Assembly: GCF_900142825.1 (NCBI RefSeq) | Contig: NZ_FRCH01000004.1 | Span: forward strand, 241,014-305,013 | DNA from: Rhodanobacter sp. OK091 | GTDB taxonomy: Bacteria > Pseudomonadota > Gammaproteobacteria > Xanthomonadales > Rhodanobacteraceae | Direction: 5' to 3' | Length of the DNA stretch: 64,000 nt | Shown here: piece by piece, positions 44,073-55,346 of the stretch | Layout: each line of letters starts with the position of its first letter | Position numbering within the stretch: the stretch's first letter is position 1 | Program-made: the position numbers and the translations under genes | The notes under the pieces: generated by a model | Told to the model about the DNA's origin: nothing | Database searches by the model: none | The model's input: the letters and a program-made list of their open reading frames with translations, nothing else

Positions 44073-47000
44073 TCAGTAGTCGTAGGTCACCGACAGGCGC
44101 ACCATGCGCGGCGGCTGCCAGAAAATCCCCTGGCCGTAGCTGTTGTTGACGGAGATCAAGGCCGGGGCCGGGGTGACACCGTCTGGAGCCAGGTTGTTGT
44201 TGTAGGCAGCTTCGCCGACCGGTTGGGTCTGTATCGCTTTTTGCTGGTCCAGCGCGTTGATGATGTCCAGGTTGATGCCCAGCTTATGATCGGCGAACGC
44301 CGGGGTGTAGTGCACGCCGAGGTTGAGCTGCTCGGTCCACGGTGTGTGGCCGACGGAACCCGGTGGAAGGCGCATGCCGTGGCACCAGTGGTAGTTGCCG
44401 CCACCGCCGTTGTTGTAGCCGGTCGGGTCGCCGGTGCCGGTCGGACCGTAGTAGCCCAGGCACTCGTTCGGCGTGCCGGACTGCGCCAGCAGTGTGCCGG
44501 ATACCAGCCATTCCGGCGTGATCTGGTAGGCGCCGCGGAAGCGGATCTGGTGCTTGCGGATGTTGGACAGTTCGCCGTCCTGGCCATCCATCAGCTGCCA
44601 GGAATCCCAGTCTTCGGTCTTGGAAACGTCGGACTGACCGAAGTCGGAACGCACCTGACCCTCGGTGTTGCCGAAGCCGCGGCTGAAGGTGTAGTCGACG
44701 CGACCCATCCACGTGCCGTCGAACGGATGCTCCATATACAGGTTCAGCGAACCGATCTTGCGCTTGACGCCGTTGATGTAGCCCCAGTCCTGCTGGCTCA
44801 TCGACACGAGGACATTCTGGCCGGCCGTGCCAGCGTTCGGCTTCACCAACATGGTGTTGGTCAGGCCCGGGTTGATCAGGCGGCAGTACGACGCGCCGTA
44901 GAGCGAGTCCGAGTAGTTGCCCGCATTCAGGCCCATCTTGGTCATCTTGGCGGCGATCTGGCCCGGCGAGCACTCGTCGTCGATGGCAGTCTTCAGATCG
45001 CGCCAGGTCGCCTTGGCGCCGTAGGTCCACTGGTCGTTGAGCTTCTTGTCGAAACCGAGGATGAACTCATCCACGTACTCCGGCTTCAGGTTGCGCGCGG
45101 TGACTTGCAGTGGATCCTTGGGCAGCCCGAACTCGCCATCGGGTGAGGTGACACCACCAATCTGCGTCAGGCCGGTCGGGATACCATTCGGGTCAATGCC
45201 GGTATAGCTGTACTTGGTGATTTCAAATGTGGAGATGTTCGCCGCGCGCTCTGCTGCGTTGTCCGGCAGGGCGAGGTAGTAGCGACCCACATTGCCATAG
45301 ACCTTGAACGACGAGTCACCCATGACGTCCCAGCTGGCGCCGATGCGCGGCTCCCACTGGTTCTTCTGGTCGACGAACGCCACGCCCAGATCGTTGAAGT
45401 TTTTGAAATGGTCGTTGCGGATGCCGAGGTCCAGCAGCACGTTGGGCGTGACCTGCCAGTCGTCCTGCAGATAGTAGGCCTTCTGGGTCGTCGACATGCT
45501 GGTGGCCCAGCCGATCTGGCGCTTGCGCACGATGTTGCCCGGATAGTAGCGCCAGTAATAGTTGATCGACGGGTTGAACGGATTGGTCTGATCCGGACCC
45601 TGGTGGCTGGCCTGGTAGGTCATGTTGTCGATACCGACAGCCAGGTCGTGCGTGCCCAGCTTGTAGTCGAAGTCGACGCGCAGGCCGTGGGTGCTGTTGG
45701 CCGCCTGGGGTGAGGTCCAGTTGATGTTGGTCTGGGAGTTGATGATGCCGTTTGACCCCGTTCCTGGCGGCAGGAAGGCCGGATTCTGGTTGTCCGGACG
45801 GTCAATGAACGGTAGCGGGCTGTGGTTGGCGTAGACGACAGGGTCCTGGAAGTTGGCCTTGCCGTACAGGATGCTCAGCGTGGCCGCATCGGTGATGTAG
45901 CTGGTGAAGTGGGCGAGGTAGAACCGGGCATTGTCCTTGGTCACGTCGTTATTGGTGACGAAGGCACCCGACTTCAGCGTGTCGGTGTTGAATGCATAGG
46001 TCGACCCCGCGCCGGTGGCGGAGTGGTTGTCCAGCGCCGTCAGTTCGAGGATGTTGCTGTCGGTGATGTTCCAGTCCAGCTTGGCGTAGAACTTGGTGTC
46101 TTTGTCCCGGTTGTACTGGACGAGCTGGTTGGCGGCAAATTCCACATTGTTGGAATGCGTTCTGGTGGTTTCACCCGCCAGGAACATGAACAATTTGTCC
46201 TTGATCAGCGGGCCGCCGACGTAGGCCGAGTAGATCGTCTCCCACTGCTTGTTGTCGTTGCGGTACTGGTTCAGCGTGCCCGGCTTGCTCGGGTTTTCCA
46301 GCTGGTAATGGGTCAGGCCGTCAAGGCTGTTGGGGTTGGCAATCGACCCGGGGATGGTCGGATGGCCGTAATAATTGTTGACCGGGGCTCCCTCGAGGAA
46401 CCGCGGCTGCCAGGACACCTGGGCACCGAAGTGCCATTCGTTGGTGCCGCGCTTGCCGATCTGGTTGATCACGCCGCCGTCGGAGCGACCGTACTTGGCG
46501 TTGTAACCGCCGGTAAGCGTTTCCTGCTGATCGATCGCGCCGTAAGGCAGCTGGAAGCCGCCGATGTTCTTGTACGGCTCGCCGGTGTTGTAGCCGTTCA
46601 CGTAATACGCATTCTCAGAGACGCTGGAGCCGCCGAAAGAAACCGCGTTGGGGAAAAAGCTGCTGCCCTTGACCGTACCCGGTGCCAGCAGCGCGATGGA
46701 CTCCGCGCTACGGGTAATCGGCAGCTTCTGCAGGTCAGCGGCGGTGATGACAGTGCTGGAATTGACGCTGGAGACGTCGATGGTCGGCAAGGCATTGGCC
46801 TGCACGGTCACGGCACCGAGCGAGGTTGCTCCGGCTGCGGTGGTCGGTGCGGCGAACGAAATCGAAGCGCCGGCACCCGGCGACAGTGCGACGTTCTTGC
46901 GCGAGTCGATGACGGCGCCATCCTTCTTGAGCGAGACCGTGTAGACACCGACCGGCAGGCTGCTGATCTGGAAACGGCCCGAGCTGTCGACGGCGACTTC

Positions 47001-47180
47001 GCGGGTCTGGCCTGAGGAATTGGTGGCGGCGACGGTTTCGCCGGAGGCTGCTGGTGCCTGACCAAAGATGGAGCCGGTGGTGGACTGTGCCATGGCGACG
47101 CCGCCCAGGCTCATGCTCAGCGCCAAGGCGAGCGCCGTATGGCGCCATATGGGATAACGGTTTTTCTGATGACTGCTCAT
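44073..47180 (-). CDS. Oar-like TonB-dependent outer-membrane receptor
   Basis: The 1035-residue protein has a signal peptide (residues 1-31, ending GVAMAQS). A carboxypeptidase-regulatory-like domain follows (about 32-110: VAVDSSGRFQISSLPVGVYT), then a plug (about 130-245, ITRSAESIALLAPGT and GYNAKYGRSDGGVI) and a long barrel ending in the aromatic MVRLSVTYDY. This architecture marks Oar/SusC-type receptors that import large ligands such as peptides or oligosaccharides with TonB energy. The XRE regulator gene lies 266 bp upstream on the same strand and a secreted prolyl oligopeptidase is encoded nearby, hinting at peptide uptake. Confidence 0.93.
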   Translation of the reverse strand: MSSHQKNRYPIWRHTALALALSMSLGGVAMAQSTTGSIFGQAPAASGETVAATNSSGQTREVAVDSSGRFQISSLPVGVYTVSLKKDGAVIDSRKNVALSPGAGASISFAAPTTAAGATSLGAVTVQANALPTIDVSSVNSSTVITAADLQKLPITRSAESIALLAPGTVKGSSFFPNAVSFGGSSVSENAYYVNGYNTGEPYKNIGGFQLPYGAIDQQETLTGGYNAKYGRSDGGVINQIGKRGTNEWHFGAQVSWQPRFLEGAPVNNYYGHPTIPGSIANPNSLDGLTHYQLENPSKPGTLNQYRNDNKQWETIYSAYVGGPLIKDKLFMFLAGETTRTHSNNVEFAANQLVQYNRDKDTKFYAKLDWNITDSNILELTALDNHSATGAGSTYAFNTDTLKSGAFVTNNDVTKDNARFYLAHFTSYITDAATLSILYGKANFQDPVVYANHSPLPFIDRPDNQNPAFLPPGTGSNGIINSQTNINWTSPQAANSTHGLRVDFDYKLGTHDLAVGIDNMTYQASHQGPDQTNPFNPSINYYWRYYPGNIVRKRQIGWATSMSTTQKAYYLQDDWQVTPNVLLDLGIRNDHFKNFNDLGVAFVDQKNQWEPRIGASWDVMGDSSFKVYGNVGRYYLALPDNAAERAANISTFEITKYSYTGIDPNGIPTGLTQIGGVTSPDGEFGLPKDPLQVTARNLKPEYVDEFILGFDKKLNDQWTYGAKATWRDLKTAIDDECSPGQIAAKMTKMGLNAGNYSDSLYGASYCRLINPGLTNTMLVKPNAGTAGQNVLVSMSQQDWGYINGVKRKIGSLNLYMEHPFDGTWMGRVDYTFSRGFGNTEGQVRSDFGQSDVSKTEDWDSWQLMDGQDGELSNIRKHQIRFRGAYQITPEWLVSGTLLAQSGTPNECLGYYGPTGTGDPTGYNNGGGGNYHWCHGMRLPPGSVGHTPWTEQLNLGVHYTPAFADHKLGINLDIINALDQQKAIQTQPVGEAAYNNNLAPDGVTPAPALISVNNSYGQGIFWQPPRMVRLSVTYDY

Positions 47181-47446
47181 TTGAGATGAATCTCCCCATC
47201 GGTGTTGAAGGCCCGGAGGCCGAGTGGCATAACTCGATCAATGCGACGAAACAGCAGGCCGAATGCATGCTGGCAGTCGATTTATTTCACTGGCCAGGCA
47301 GATGGAGCAGCGCGCTTACGCTCCAGGTCACGGGCGGCCAGGTCGAATGCGCCTATCGAGGCGGCTGGATTCAAGGCGGTTGCGCGCCATGACGTACCGC
47401 GGGATCCGCTGAATTCCGATCGGCCTGGATGACGGCGTTCATGCGG

Positions 47447-48166
47447 TCAGATCAATGTCGCGCGCCCGTTGCGCAGTTGGGCGCCGAGCTTGTTATGGAA
47501 GGCTATAAGGCGGTCGACTTCCTGCAGTTCGCCAGCGTCGCAGAGCAGGCCATAGAGCTCAGCCACGACTTCCGCGCGCTGCTCGATATTCAACGAGCCA
47601 CCGACCATGCATATGTACGATTGCAGTAATTTCAGTGTGGCGGCGAGGCGCTGCGCGTCGATGGCCGACACCGACGCTGTGGTCGGTACGGCTGTGGTTG
47701 CAGGAGATGGTGCCGACTCGGCGGACGCATCATGGTGTTCGTTGCTCTCTGGATGCATCGGACCTTCGCCGGTCACTAGCCATTGCAGCGAGATATTCAA
47801 GGCGCGAGCCAGCGCGACGCAGCGCGCCCGGGAGGGATCGCTATGGCCATCGCGCCAGCTGCGCACGGTTCCTTCGGAGCAGCCGCAACGCCGTGCCAGC
47901 ATCGAGGCGCCCCCTTCGCGCGCTATCAACAACCGAATACGCATGGCCAGATCCCGCGCATCGTCGGCGCCAGTCAAGGCATCTGCGTATGGCTCACGCA
48001 CCATTCGCATCACGACCGGCGGCCGCTCGGGCGATGGCTCGAAAAGAGCACGGTAGGCGGGCAGATTTTCGCTCCCGATGCCCGCACCCCCGATGCCTTG
48101 GGCATGGCTGTCACGTTCGAAGCGGGGTGGCTGGAGCGTCCCGAGGTTGGGCGCCATCGTGGACAT
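47447..48166 (-). CDS. XRE-family (CI-like) transcription regulator
   Basis: The 239-residue protein has a central HTH_XRE domain at about residues 65-130 (MLARRCGCSEGTVRSWRDGH and LARALNISLQWLVTGEGP). A Pro/Ala-rich linker leads to a C-terminal helical region (LAATLKLLQSYICMVGGSLN and VVAELYGLLCDAGELQEVDR). The C-terminus is not the LexA-type peptidase of phage repressors. The ATG at 48166 has GGAG 9 bp before it. The leader holds a perfect dyad and an intrinsic terminator, so expression is probably autoregulated. The TonB receptor gene is next on the strand. A similar regulator class accompanies phage repressors, but no phage genes are here. Confidence 0.87.
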   Translation of the reverse strand: MSTMAPNLGTLQPPRFERDSHAQGIGGAGIGSENLPAYRALFEPSPERPPVVMRMVREPYADALTGADDARDLAMRIRLLIAREGGASMLARRCGCSEGTVRSWRDGHSDPSRARCVALARALNISLQWLVTGEGPMHPESNEHHDASAESAPSPATTAVPTTASVSAIDAQRLAATLKLLQSYICMVGGSLNIEQRAEVVAELYGLLCDAGELQEVDRLIAFHNKLGAQLRNGRATLI

Positions 48167-48187
48167 TGACGGGTACTCCAAGAGCAG

Positions 48188-48242
48188 AAAAAAACAGCCT
48201 CGCCTGAGGCCCGTGAATGTGAGTAATGCGTTCAGGCGAGGC
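48188..48242 (-). terminator. intrinsic terminator/attenuator in the leader of the XRE gene
   Basis: An 11-bp perfect inverted repeat, GCCTCGCCTGA (48197-48207) and TCAGGCGAGGC (48232-48242). On the minus strand it is followed by TG and seven T residues (48194-48188). A shorter hairpin GCCTC/GAGGC (48197-48201 with 48206-48210) shares the same 3' end, so two alternative stems compete. It ends only 8 bp before the ribosome-binding site of the XRE gene. Confidence 0.75.
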
Positions 48243-48262
48243 AGGGGGAATAGAGTGGTTTG

Positions 48263-48321
48263 TCAAGGTTTCGTTAGAGAAACCTTGAGCGAAAGGTAGG
48301 AGTCGGCATAACGCCGATCAA
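48263..48321 (-). promoter_or_regulatory. candidate promoter and operator dyad of the XRE gene
   Basis: A perfect 10-bp dyad, TCAAGGTTTC (48263-48272) and GAAACCTTGA (48279-48288), has a 6-bp centre. Just upstream on the minus strand lie TTGATC (48321-48316) and TACCTT (48298-48293) with a 17-bp spacer. The dyad would sit over the transcription start, an ideal place for repression. The last bases of the dyad also form a TTGACA (48266-48261) on the minus strand. Confidence 0.6.
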
Positions 48322-48329
48322 TGACCAAT

Positions 48330-48650
48330 TCATGCGAATCCGATAAAGCCAAATTCGGGGAGCGACCCGGTGATCACAGGTCCCACACCATGTGCGTGGA
48401 GGCTGTGGTTCATGCGGATGCGCAGTTGGCCAACATCGCATGCACCACCGATAGCCCCATGCCGGTCATGTGCTTGTTTGCGTGCTGCCATCCACGTGAT
48501 GGCTGGCCGTCCAGACGGCCTTGAGGAGTTCGGTATCGTCAGCCTGGCGTTGCGCCAGGTGCTGGACGGGCGATGGTCGCGCAAGGTAATGCGGAGGCGA
48601 TGCCCGTAACGGAGCGTCCGGGTAAAGCCGGAGCCGCTCGACACTCGCAC
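48330..48650 (-). pseudogene. frameshifted remnant of a histidine-kinase ATPase domain
   Basis: In minus-strand frames, three pieces appear in the right order for a HATPase_c domain: RLRITLRDHRPSS (G1/DxGxG region), then in another frame TGMGLSVVHAMLANC (G2 box, about 38 codons later), then back in the first frame GQLRIRMN...PVITGSLPE (the end). The pieces look like a kinase C-terminus with two compensating frameshifts. No intact N-terminal part is found upstream. The reading is by motif only and other decay histories are possible. Confidence 0.45.
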
Positions 48651-48768
48651 GGCGAGCGAAACGATCGGGTCAGCAAACCTGCTTTTGTGGAAGATCAGTC
48701 AGGGCGCAAGTGAGCCGCCTGCACGGATGAGCGCGTGCAGACGGATCCGGCAACATGGCGGTGCTTTC

Positions 48769-50907
48769 TTACTTCAGCTGATCCCACAGGAAGTCATAAG
48801 CCAGCGCGTGCATCAGCGCAGCTTGCTTGTTGTCCGCACCGGCGCCGTGGCCGCCCTCGAGATTCTCGTAGAACCACACGTTCGCGATGCCCATCGCCTT
48901 CATCTTCGCGGCCATCTTGCGCGCCTGCACCGGGCCGACGCGATCGTCGCTGGTGGTGGTGTAGAACAGCACCGGCGGGTAGGGCGCGTCCTTCCTCACG
49001 TTCTGGTACGGCGAGAACGTCTTGATGAAGTTCCAGTCCGCGGTGTCCGGATTGCCGTACTCCGCCATCCACGATGCGCCGGCCGACAGATGGATGTAGC
49101 GCTTCATGTCGAGCAGCGGCACTTCGCAGGCGATCGCGCCGAACAGCTGCGGATACGTCGTCAGCATGTTGCCCATCAGCAGGCCACCGTTGCTGCCGCC
49201 TTCGGCCCCGAGATGTTTTGCGGTGGTCACGCCGCGCTTGACCAGATCCTCGGCCACCGCGGCGAAGTCCTCGTAAGCGCGCGGACGGTTTGCCTTTAGC
49301 GCGGCCTGGTGCCATTGCGGGCCGTACTCGCCGCCACCGCGAATGTTGGCGATCACATAGACGCCGCCGCGGTTCAGCCAGGCGCGGCCGATGCTGCCGC
49401 TGTAATGCGGCTGCAGCGAGACCTCGAAGCCGCCGTAGCCGTACAGCAACGTGCGGTTGGAACCGTCCAGCTTCATGTCTTTCGGAGCGATCTCGAAATA
49501 CGGCACGCGGGTGCCGTCTTTCGATGTGACGAAGTGCTGGCTCACCGTGAATGTCGCGGCGTCGAAGAACGCCGGTTCCTGCTTGATCTTCTCGGCTGCC
49601 GCACTGCCCAGCACGCCGCGCTCGAGCGACGCCGGAGCGAGGAAGCCGGCGACGTCGAGCCAATATTCGTCGCTGTGGTCGGGGTCGGTGTCGATCACGT
49701 TGATCGTGCTCATCGCCGGCGCGCCGGGCATCGTTTCCCGCTTCCAGTCACCGGTGGGCGCCGCCGCCAATGGTGGGGTCAGCACTTCCAGCCGGCTCTT
49801 GACGTCATCCATCAGATTGAGGATCAGGTGGTGACGGGTCCACGTGTAGGCGTCAAGCGAGGTATGCGCATCCGGCTGGAACAGCACGGTGAAGTGGCGT
49901 TTGCCAGCCATGAAGCTGTCGAACCGCGTCACCAGCAGCGCGCCGGAAGGATACGTGGTGCCGCCGACCGTCCACGGCGAACGGATCCGCACCAGCAGCC
50001 ATTCGCGATGGGCATCGGTGTCCGCGTCGGTCGGCACATCGAGCCGGGTCAGCTTGTCGCCGTTGCGCTGGTACAGCTCGCTGTGGAAGAAATCCTTGGC
50101 CACGGAGACGAAGTCACGTTCGTAACCTGGCGTAAGGTCGTGATACGCGCTGATCGCGAGATCGGTCGGTTCCCCTTCGTGCACGATGCTGGCGGCCGAC
50201 AGCGGCGTGCCGCGCTTCCACTGTTTGACGATGCGCGGATAGCTCGATTCGGTCATCGAGCCGGGGCCGAAGTCGGTACCGACGTAGATGGTGTTCTCGT
50301 CGATCCAGCCGACCTGGCTTTTCGCTACCGGCAGCTCGAAGCCGCCCTTCACGAAGGCCTTGTGCGGAATGCTGAATTCGCGCACTACCGTCGCGTCGCC
50401 GCCGTCGGGCGACAGCGAGATCAGGCAGAGCTCGAACGCCGGCTTCAGGCACTGCGCGCCCTTGTATACCCAGCGCTTGCCCTCGGCCTTGTTCAGCGCA
50501 TCGACGTCCAGCAGTACTTCCCACTTGGGCTCGGCCTTGCGGTATTCGGCCAGCGTGGTACGCCGCCAGATGCCGCGCGGATGCGCCTTGTCGCGCCAGA
50601 AGTTGTACAGCTCGTTGCCCATGCGGTTGACATAGGGAATGCGCGCATCGGAGTCGAGCACTTCGAGGATGCTGTCGCGGGTCTTGACGAACTCGGTGTT
50701 GTCGACGAATTGCTTCGTCGTGATCGCGTTCTCCTGCTTCACCCAGTCCATCGAACGGGTGCCGCGGATGTCCTCCAGCCACAGGAACGGGTCGTCGGTC
50801 GACGGCGCGTCTGCGGACGCCGTGGCAGGTGGATTGTTTTGGGCTTTGATATCGTTCATGCCCGCCAGTGTGACGCCGAGTGCCAACATCAGCCAGACCG
50901 ATTTCAT
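48769..50907 (-). CDS. secreted prolyl oligopeptidase-family serine peptidase (S9A)
   Basis: The 712-residue protein has a signal peptide (MKSVWLMLALGVTLAGMNDI, cleavage near AQN). The N-terminal propeller (FLWLEDIRGTRSMDWVKQEN; WRDKAHPRGIWRRTTL) covers about residues 40-430. The C-terminal alpha/beta-hydrolase has the nucleophile Ser572 in GGSNGGLLMG, Asp in TTTSDDRVGP (654/655) and His687 in EGGHGAG. It cleaves after proline in short peptides, probably in the periplasm. GAGGGG lies 7-12 bp before the ATG. It is on the same strand as the XRE and TonB receptor genes, 600 bp upstream of them. Confidence 0.96.
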   Translation of the reverse strand: MKSVWLMLALGVTLAGMNDIKAQNNPPATASADAPSTDDPFLWLEDIRGTRSMDWVKQENAITTKQFVDNTEFVKTRDSILEVLDSDARIPYVNRMGNELYNFWRDKAHPRGIWRRTTLAEYRKAEPKWEVLLDVDALNKAEGKRWVYKGAQCLKPAFELCLISLSPDGGDATVVREFSIPHKAFVKGGFELPVAKSQVGWIDENTIYVGTDFGPGSMTESSYPRIVKQWKRGTPLSAASIVHEGEPTDLAISAYHDLTPGYERDFVSVAKDFFHSELYQRNGDKLTRLDVPTDADTDAHREWLLVRIRSPWTVGGTTYPSGALLVTRFDSFMAGKRHFTVLFQPDAHTSLDAYTWTRHHLILNLMDDVKSRLEVLTPPLAAAPTGDWKRETMPGAPAMSTINVIDTDPDHSDEYWLDVAGFLAPASLERGVLGSAAAEKIKQEPAFFDAATFTVSQHFVTSKDGTRVPYFEIAPKDMKLDGSNRTLLYGYGGFEVSLQPHYSGSIGRAWLNRGGVYVIANIRGGGEYGPQWHQAALKANRPRAYEDFAAVAEDLVKRGVTTAKHLGAEGGSNGGLLMGNMLTTYPQLFGAIACEVPLLDMKRYIHLSAGASWMAEYGNPDTADWNFIKTFSPYQNVRKDAPYPPVLFYTTTSDDRVGPVQARKMAAKMKAMGIANVWFYENLEGGHGAGADNKQAALMHALAYDFLWDQLK

Positions 50908-51030
50908 CGTGTGCCCCTCGTATGCGAATGGATTGGCAGGCGCGGCCCACCGTCGGTCGAGCGTAACTGCGCGATGATACGAGTGCGTGTGACTAAAGTC
51001 AGGGCGAGCCGATCTGCGTGGCGGTCAAAC

Positions 51031-51059
51031 AAAAATCCCGCCTCGCCGGCGGGATTTTT
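51031..51059. terminator. intrinsic terminator of hppA
   Basis: AAAAATCCCGCC (51031-51042), a 5-nt loop, and GGCGGGATTTTT (51048-51059). A 12-bp stem usable in both directions, placed 21 bp after the hppA stop on the minus strand. Confidence 0.93.
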
Positions 51060-51079
51060 GCTGAAGTAGAACGCGTGGC

Positions 51080-53146
<2,067 letters not shown>

Positions 53147-53262
53147 CGGAACCTCCCCATGATTGTCAGTGGCCGTCCGGAACGGGCGGTCCCGGGGAGT
53201 ATAGGCAGACGTTGGCGCGCAGGCTGTTGTGCGGCGCAACGCATCAACGCCTCATCGTCCTC

Positions 53263-53296
53263 CAAAAGAAAAAGGCCATGCACGAAGGCATGGCCC
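53263..53296 (-). terminator. intrinsic terminator of the RcnB-like gene
   Basis: GGCCATGC (53274-53281) pairs with GCATGGCC (53288-53295), with a 6-nt loop. On the minus strand it is followed by TTTTTCTTTT. Confidence 0.9.
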
Positions 53297-53320
53297 AGGC
53301 TCATCCACGCTGGCGCGGAC

Positions 53321-53725
53321 TCAGCGCAACGCCACATCCAGAATGATGCCAGTGGCGATGGCGACCAGCAGATAGTCGTTGTCGGCGCGTACCCAGTGAT
53401 AGCCGTACGGCGGCGGACGCAAGCGGTAATAGCCGTAGTTGCGCACGACATAGGTCGGGCCGTAGTAGCGATGGCCGCGTTCCCAGTGACGGCGGCCGTA
53501 ATAGCGCGGGCCGTCGTCGCGATGGCCGTGGCGATAGCCGTAGCGGCGATGATCGTCACCGCGCCAGCGGCGGTCGTCATGGCCGCGGCCGCGACGATAA
53601 TCGCCACGGTCATGGCGATCGTGACCGTGGCCATGACGGCCATGATCACCTTGATCGGCCAGCGCGAAGCTGCCGGTGGTAAGCAGAGCAACGGCAATGA
53701 GCAGGCGGCTGATGAGTTTCATCAT
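53321..53725 (-). CDS. RcnB-family periplasmic protein
   Basis: The 134-residue protein has a signal peptide (MMKLISRLLIAVALLTTGSF, then ALADQG). A very His/Arg/Asp/Gly-rich central part (GHGHDRHDRGDYRRGRGHD) follows. The C-terminal RcnB domain has YRLRPPPYGYHWVRADNDYL followed by LLVAIATGIILDVAL. RcnB of Escherichia coli helps control periplasmic nickel and cobalt efflux; the histidine-rich segment suits metal binding, but no efflux pump is adjacent. AAGGAG precedes the ATG at 53725. A terminator follows. Confidence 0.9.
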   Translation of the reverse strand: MMKLISRLLIAVALLTTGSFALADQGDHGRHGHGHDRHDRGDYRRGRGHDDRRWRGDDHRRYGYRHGHRDDGPRYYGRRHWERGHRYYGPTYVVRNYGYYRLRPPPYGYHWVRADNDYLLVAIATGIILDVALR

Positions 53726-53878
53726 GGTCTCCTTCGTGGTCGTCGCGGACGCAACGGCGCGGCCATCGACTTCGGATGGACGAATCGTAAGAACATGCGA
53801 CTGAACAGGAGGCAGACGGGCGCCGCACCGTTTCAGGCGGCGCTCAGTCGCTGAGCGCCGGTTCACGAAGACGGAATT

Positions 53879-55156
53879 TCAGCGCTGGAAGCCCGCCAGC
53901 TTCTTCGCCACCGCGACGTTCTTCAGCTGCACATAGCGGGGCAGGCCGTCCTTGCCGTACGGCAACGGCGCCTCGCCGCGGATCAGCGGCGCGAGGTAGC
54001 GCCGTGCGGCCGCGGTGATGCCGAAGCCGTCGCGGGTGATGAAATTCTTCGGCATCTTCTTTTCGCGATTGGCGATCTTTGCCAGCGGCGCCGGCTCGAC
54101 CTTCCAGCGATACGGCGCATCGCTGCCGCGCACGATGACCGGCATCACCGCGTTCATGCCGGCCAGCGCGTAGTCGACCGCGGCCTTGCCGACGGCGAAG
54201 GCCTGTTCGGCGTCGACTGCCGAGGCGGCGTGCCGCGCCGAGCGCTGCAGATAATCGGGCAGCGCCCAGTGATACTTGTAGCCGAGCTTCTCTTTCACCA
54301 GCGCCGCCAGCACGGGCGCCACGCCGCCGAGTTGTGCGTGGCCGAACGCATCGCGCGTACCCGCTTCGGCGAGAAACTGACCGGCCGCATTGCGCACGCC
54401 TTCGGAGGCGACCACCGTGCACCAGCCCACGCGCTCGACGGTGGCCTTCACCTTGGCCAGGAACGCCGCTTCGTCGAACGTGTTCTCCGGGAACAAGATG
54501 ATATGCGGCGGCGCATCCGCACCTTCACCGGCGAGCCCGGCCGCGGCGGCGATCCAGCCGGCGTGGCGGCCCATCACTTCGAGGATGAACACCTTGGTCG
54601 AAGTCTCGGCCATCGAGGCCACGTCGAGGCTCGCTTCCAGCGTCGAGATGGCGGTGTATTTGGCTACCGAGCCGAAGCCGGGGCAGCAGTCGGTGACGGC
54701 GAGATCGTTGTCCACCGTCTTCGGCACGCCGATACAGCGGATGTCGTAACCCATCGCCTTGCCCAGCTGCGAAATCTTCAGCGCGGTATCGGCCGAGTCA
54801 TTGCCGCCGTTGTAGAGAAACCAGCGGATGTCGTGCGCGCGGAACACGTCGATCAGCCGCGCGTACTCGGCGCGGTTGTCTTCCAGCGACTTCAGTTTGT
54901 AGCGGCACGACCCGAACGCGCCGCCGGGAGTGTGCCGCAGCGCGGTGATCGCTGCGGCCGATTCCTTCGAGGTGTCGATCAGCTCCTCGCGCAGCGCGCC
55001 GAGAATGCCGTTGCGCGCGGCGTACACTTTCACGCCTTTGCCGCGCGCGGCCTCGATCACGCCGGCAGCGGTGGCATTGATCACCGCGGTGACCCCGCCT
55101 GACTGGGCGTACAGCAGGTTGCCGGTGATGGCGGGCGAACGGCGGCTAGGGCTCAT
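53879..55156 (-). CDS. pfp: pyrophosphate-dependent 6-phosphofructokinase
   Basis: The 425-residue protein begins MSPSRRSPAITGNLLYAQSG and has the phosphofructokinase fold. Two diagnostic changes mark PPi as donor: Asp in YNGGNDSADTALKIS (Gly in ATP enzymes) and Lys in GVPKTVDNDLAVTD (Gly in ATP enzymes). It makes fructose 1,6-bisphosphate reversibly from fructose 6-phosphate and PPi. It is divergent from adk and lies just upstream of the RcnB-like and hppA genes. The longer frame open upstream of the ATG at 55156 overlaps adk and is not coding. Confidence 0.95.
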   Translation of the reverse strand: MSPSRRSPAITGNLLYAQSGGVTAVINATAAGVIEAARGKGVKVYAARNGILGALREELIDTSKESAAAITALRHTPGGAFGSCRYKLKSLEDNRAEYARLIDVFRAHDIRWFLYNGGNDSADTALKISQLGKAMGYDIRCIGVPKTVDNDLAVTDCCPGFGSVAKYTAISTLEASLDVASMAETSTKVFILEVMGRHAGWIAAAAGLAGEGADAPPHIILFPENTFDEAAFLAKVKATVERVGWCTVVASEGVRNAAGQFLAEAGTRDAFGHAQLGGVAPVLAALVKEKLGYKYHWALPDYLQRSARHAASAVDAEQAFAVGKAAVDYALAGMNAVMPVIVRGSDAPYRWKVEPAPLAKIANREKKMPKNFITRDGFGITAAARRYLAPLIRGEAPLPYGKDGLPRYVQLKNVAVAKKLAGFQR

Positions 55157-55346
55157 GGCGATCCTCAATCGGGCGGTGGCTAAAGTGGCCGCGATCAGCG
55201 GCAAATCTTTTCGCAACAGACACTTGGCGGCAGGTAACGAAGTGCGCCGTTTGACGGCACCGGGCACAGCCGCTAATTTGACAGCCAATTCTGGGAATCT
55301 GGCGGGCTCCGTAGTGTGCGGCAGCCCGTCAAACTTGTGGAGCATT

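Noticed and set aside
47221..47236. CGAGT-N6-ACTCG dyad upstream of the TonB receptor as an XRE site
   Set aside because: The arms are only 5 bp and unlike the 48263 dyad; expected by chance.
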